Source: Microbispora catharanthi | GTDB lineage: Bacteria; Actinomycetota; Actinomycetes; Streptosporangiales; Streptosporangiaceae | NCBI RefSeq assembly: GCF_006334915.2 | Contig: NZ_VDMA02000041.1 | Location: forward strand, 1-40,595 | Direction of reading: 5' to 3' | DNA length: 40,595 bases | Part shown: positions 38,909 through 40,595 of the stretch, piece by piece | How the letters are laid out: each line of letters opens with the position of its first letter | Numbering within the stretch: position 1 is the first letter of the stretch | Made by a program: the position numbers and the translations under genes | Notes under the pieces: generated by a model | Database searches by the model: none | What the model saw: the letters and a program-made list of their open reading frames with translations, nothing else | What the model was told of the DNA's origin: nothing

Positions 38909-39880
38909 ATGGCTACTGCGAAAGCGGATTCCCTCAGTGGGCGCCCCCTCCGCCTTCCCTCGCTCACCTGCCCCTTCCCGAGTGCGGTGAACCCGCACGT
39001 CGACGAGGTGAACCGAGACACGCTGGCCTGGCTGGCCGCCTCCGGCATGATCGCCGACGACGACCAGCTCGAGCGTTTCCGGCTCGCTCGCTACGGATGG
39101 CTCGGCGCCCGGACCTACCCGTACGCCTCCCGGGAACTGTGCCAGCTCGTCACGGACTGGTGCGTGTGGCTGTTCGCGTTCGACGACGCCTACTGCGAGT
39201 CGGACCGGCGGGCGGCCGAGATCGCCCGGGCCCTGCCCCAGCTCTACAGTGTGGTCGAGGACAACGAGGGGGACGAACCGGTCGAGAACGTCTTCGCTCG
39301 CGCGCTCCTCGACATCAAGACGCGGATCGGGAGACACGGCACCGCCGACCAGCTCGACCGGTGGCGCGCGACGACCAAGGACTATCTGTTCGCCCAGGTC
39401 TGGGAGGCCGCCAACCGGGAGGACGACGTCGTTCCCACAATCGACGACTACATCTTCATGCGCCGCAGGACCGGCGCGATGCTCACCGTCTTCGCGCTGA
39501 TCGACGTGGCCGCGGAGGTCTGCCTCACGATGGACGAGTGGCGCCATCCGGTGGTGCACGAGATGACCGAGCACGCCAACGACGTGGTCGTCTGGGACAA
39601 CGACCTCATCTCGTACGCCAAGGAGCGAGGTGAGGCGAACATCCGCAACAACCTCGTCAGCGTGCTGGTCGGGCACACCGGCTGCACGGTCCAGGAGGCG
39701 ATGGACCGGATCGGCGGAATGCGCGACGAGGCGGTCGCCGCGATGGCGGCGCTCACCCCGGCCACCGAGGCGCTCGGCTCGCCCGCCGTCGACGCGTACG
39801 TGAAAGGCCTGCAGTACTGGATCAGCGGCAGCGTGGACTACTCGCTGACCAGCTCCCGGTACGTCGGCGCCTGGCAATGA
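38909..39880 (+). CDS. Class I terpene synthase (sesquiterpene-type)
   Basis: 323 residues, usual for bacterial sesquiterpene cyclases. Asp-rich motif FAFDDAYCE (D92, D93, E97), pyrophosphate-sensor Arg near R187 (FMRRRTGAML), NSE triad NDLISYAKE (N231, S235, E239) and C-terminal RY in SSRYVGAW: all Mg2+/diphosphate motifs are present, so it is probably active. The substrate is likely farnesyl diphosphate; the product cannot be read from sequence. No P450 or prenyltransferase is adjacent in the window. No Shine-Dalgarno sequence is close to the ATG. Confidence 0.9.
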   Translation: MATAKADSLSGRPLRLPSLTCPFPSAVNPHVDEVNRDTLAWLAASGMIADDDQLERFRLARYGWLGARTYPYASRELCQLVTDWCVWLFAFDDAYCESDRRAAEIARALPQLYSVVEDNEGDEPVENVFARALLDIKTRIGRHGTADQLDRWRATTKDYLFAQVWEAANREDDVVPTIDDYIFMRRRTGAMLTVFALIDVAAEVCLTMDEWRHPVVHEMTEHANDVVVWDNDLISYAKERGEANIRNNLVSVLVGHTGCTVQEAMDRIGGMRDEAVAAMAALTPATEALGSPAVDAYVKGLQYWISGSVDYSLTSSRYVGAWQ

Positions 39881-39899
39881 CCGCCGGTGACATCGGCGG
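39881..39899. terminator. Small hairpin
   Basis: CCGCCG-GTGACAT-CGGCGG, directly after the terpene synthase stop, between convergent genes. Confidence 0.45.
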
Positions 39900-39911
39900 C
39901 CCGTTCGTTTC

Positions 39912-39951
39912 AGGTTGAATCCGTTCGGTCCCGGTTGAACCCGGTCAGTCC
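39912..39951. repeat. 20-bp degenerate direct repeat
   Basis: GGTTGAATCCG and GGTTGAACCCG begin two 20-base units (16 of 20 identical) in the gap and end of the regulator gene. Confidence 0.5.
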
Positions 39952-40595
39952 AGGTGGAAGTCGTCGAGGTCGTCCAGCGCGTACTCGACGAGGTCGCCCA
40001 GGCTGAACCGGGTCCCGACGGCGTACGCCTCGTCGTAGGCGGCGTCGCCGATCAGCTTCTTGCACTCCTTGACGCACTGCTCGTGCTCGGTCGTGAAGAA
40101 CGGCGACCCGAACTGGGGCAGCCCGAAGGTCCGCCAGTTGGCCTGGGCCGCCCCGAGGAGGGTCGCCGTCCGTTCCGGCTCACCGGCCTGGAGGTTCAGG
40201 GTCGCGAGGTTGTCCACGCACAGGACGATCCCGAGCACGTCGTGGAAGTGCCGCTTGATGCGCAGCGCCTCCTTGCACGCCACCAGCGCCTCATCGCGCC
40301 TGCCGGTCGCCCGGTGGACGAGGGAGGAGACGTACCAGGCGTAGGACCGCAGCCACAGCTCGCCGCGCTCCTGGCAGACCTGCAGGCAGTCGACAAGCAG
40401 CGTCTCCGCCTCCTCGAACTCGCCCTGCGCGAGCAGCACCATGGACAGCTCGACGATCGCCGGCAGCCGGCCCGGGTTCAGCTCCCGGCCGCCGCGGTGG
40501 AACTCGATCGCGACGCCGAGCAGCGCGGTCGCCTTCTTCGCGTCGCCCTGCAGCATGGCCGCGGTGCCCTGCATCTTGGTCGCGAGCAGCACCGC
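39945..40595 (-). CDS. C-terminal TPR region of a LuxR/NB-ARC-type regulator (partial)
   Basis: The frame is open to the window edge; about 216 residues are visible. TPR-like helical pairs (GDAKKATALLGVAIEFHRGG, GRRDEALVACKEALRIK) lead to the ending ATLLGAAQANWRTFGLP and then LGDLVEYALDD. The LLGAA-x-W-x-x-x-G segment is typical of the C-terminus of large actinomycete regulators with NB-ARC ATPases. The DNA-binding and ATPase parts are outside the window. It converges on the terpene synthase. Confidence 0.75.
   Translation of the reverse strand, partial: AVLLATKMQGTAAMLQGDAKKATALLGVAIEFHRGGRELNPGRLPAIVELSMVLLAQGEFEEAETLLVDCLQVCQERGELWLRSYAWYVSSLVHRATGRRDEALVACKEALRIKRHFHDVLGIVLCVDNLATLNLQAGEPERTATLLGAAQANWRTFGLPQFGSPFFTTEHEQCVKECKKLIGDAAYDEAYAVGTRFSLGDLVEYALDDLDDFHLD

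Overview
The window is high-GC DNA with GTG/TTG starts, strong GGAGG ribosome-binding sites and several leaderless genes. Together with a polyphosphate glucokinase, DUF1876, Crp-, TetR- and SARP-type regulators, a PAC2 protein and a bacterial terpene synthase, this points to a filamentous actinomycete. Streptosporangiaceae-like is my best guess, but I could not run a search. No rRNA, tRNA or CRISPR array was seen.

Layout. 1-102 is the tail of an IS5-type transposase. 247-2377 holds an FAD oxidoreductase and a DUF429 protein. 2457-4319 is an ArsR regulator with two SRPBCC proteins. 4450-9492 is the most unusual region: a small membrane protein resembling Pycsar effectors (+), meeting tail-to-tail a minus-strand run of a Crp-like regulator, a class III cyclase-like protein, a large degenerate NTPase/HEAT-like protein and a beta/coiled-coil protein. 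The cyclase-like C-terminus and the NTPase N-terminus carry the same short Gly/Asn-rich motif (18 of 24 positions identical), the arrangement expected of a homotypic signalling motif. Divergent from the Crp gene are a Gln/Tyr-rich prion-like protein, a small helical protein and a cytoplasmic subtilisin-like protease (9663-12936).

13107-14920 is a dormancy/hypoxia-like set (DUF1876, universal stress protein, Hsp20) with a DosR-type box. 15031-20503 carries a methyltransferase, a cupin, a kinase, a TetR/NmrA pair with a perfect operator, ppgK, and a Cys-type leader peptide before a receiver-less winged-helix protein. 20575-24501 is the HrpA helicase. 24549-28465 has a gamma-glutamyltransferase, a HAD protein, and MarR with a beta-lactamase-fold hydrolase. 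28505-33218 has hemerythrin, LacI, a Ser/Thr kinase and an SGNH hydrolase. A decayed SARP/NB-ARC relic lies at 33441-33760. 33909-40595 has a tyrosine phosphatase, an SDR/TetR pair, a Gfo/Idh oxidoreductase, PAC2, an ankyrin protein, a terpene synthase and the 3' end of a TPR/NB-ARC-type regulator.

How they may fit together (inference): the 4450-12936 block looks like a conflict/signalling island in which a cyclase-like sensor, a scaffold NTPase, a cyclic-nucleotide-type regulator and membrane or protease outputs are coupled. The rest is ordinary accessory actinomycete chromosome arranged as small regulator-target pairs.
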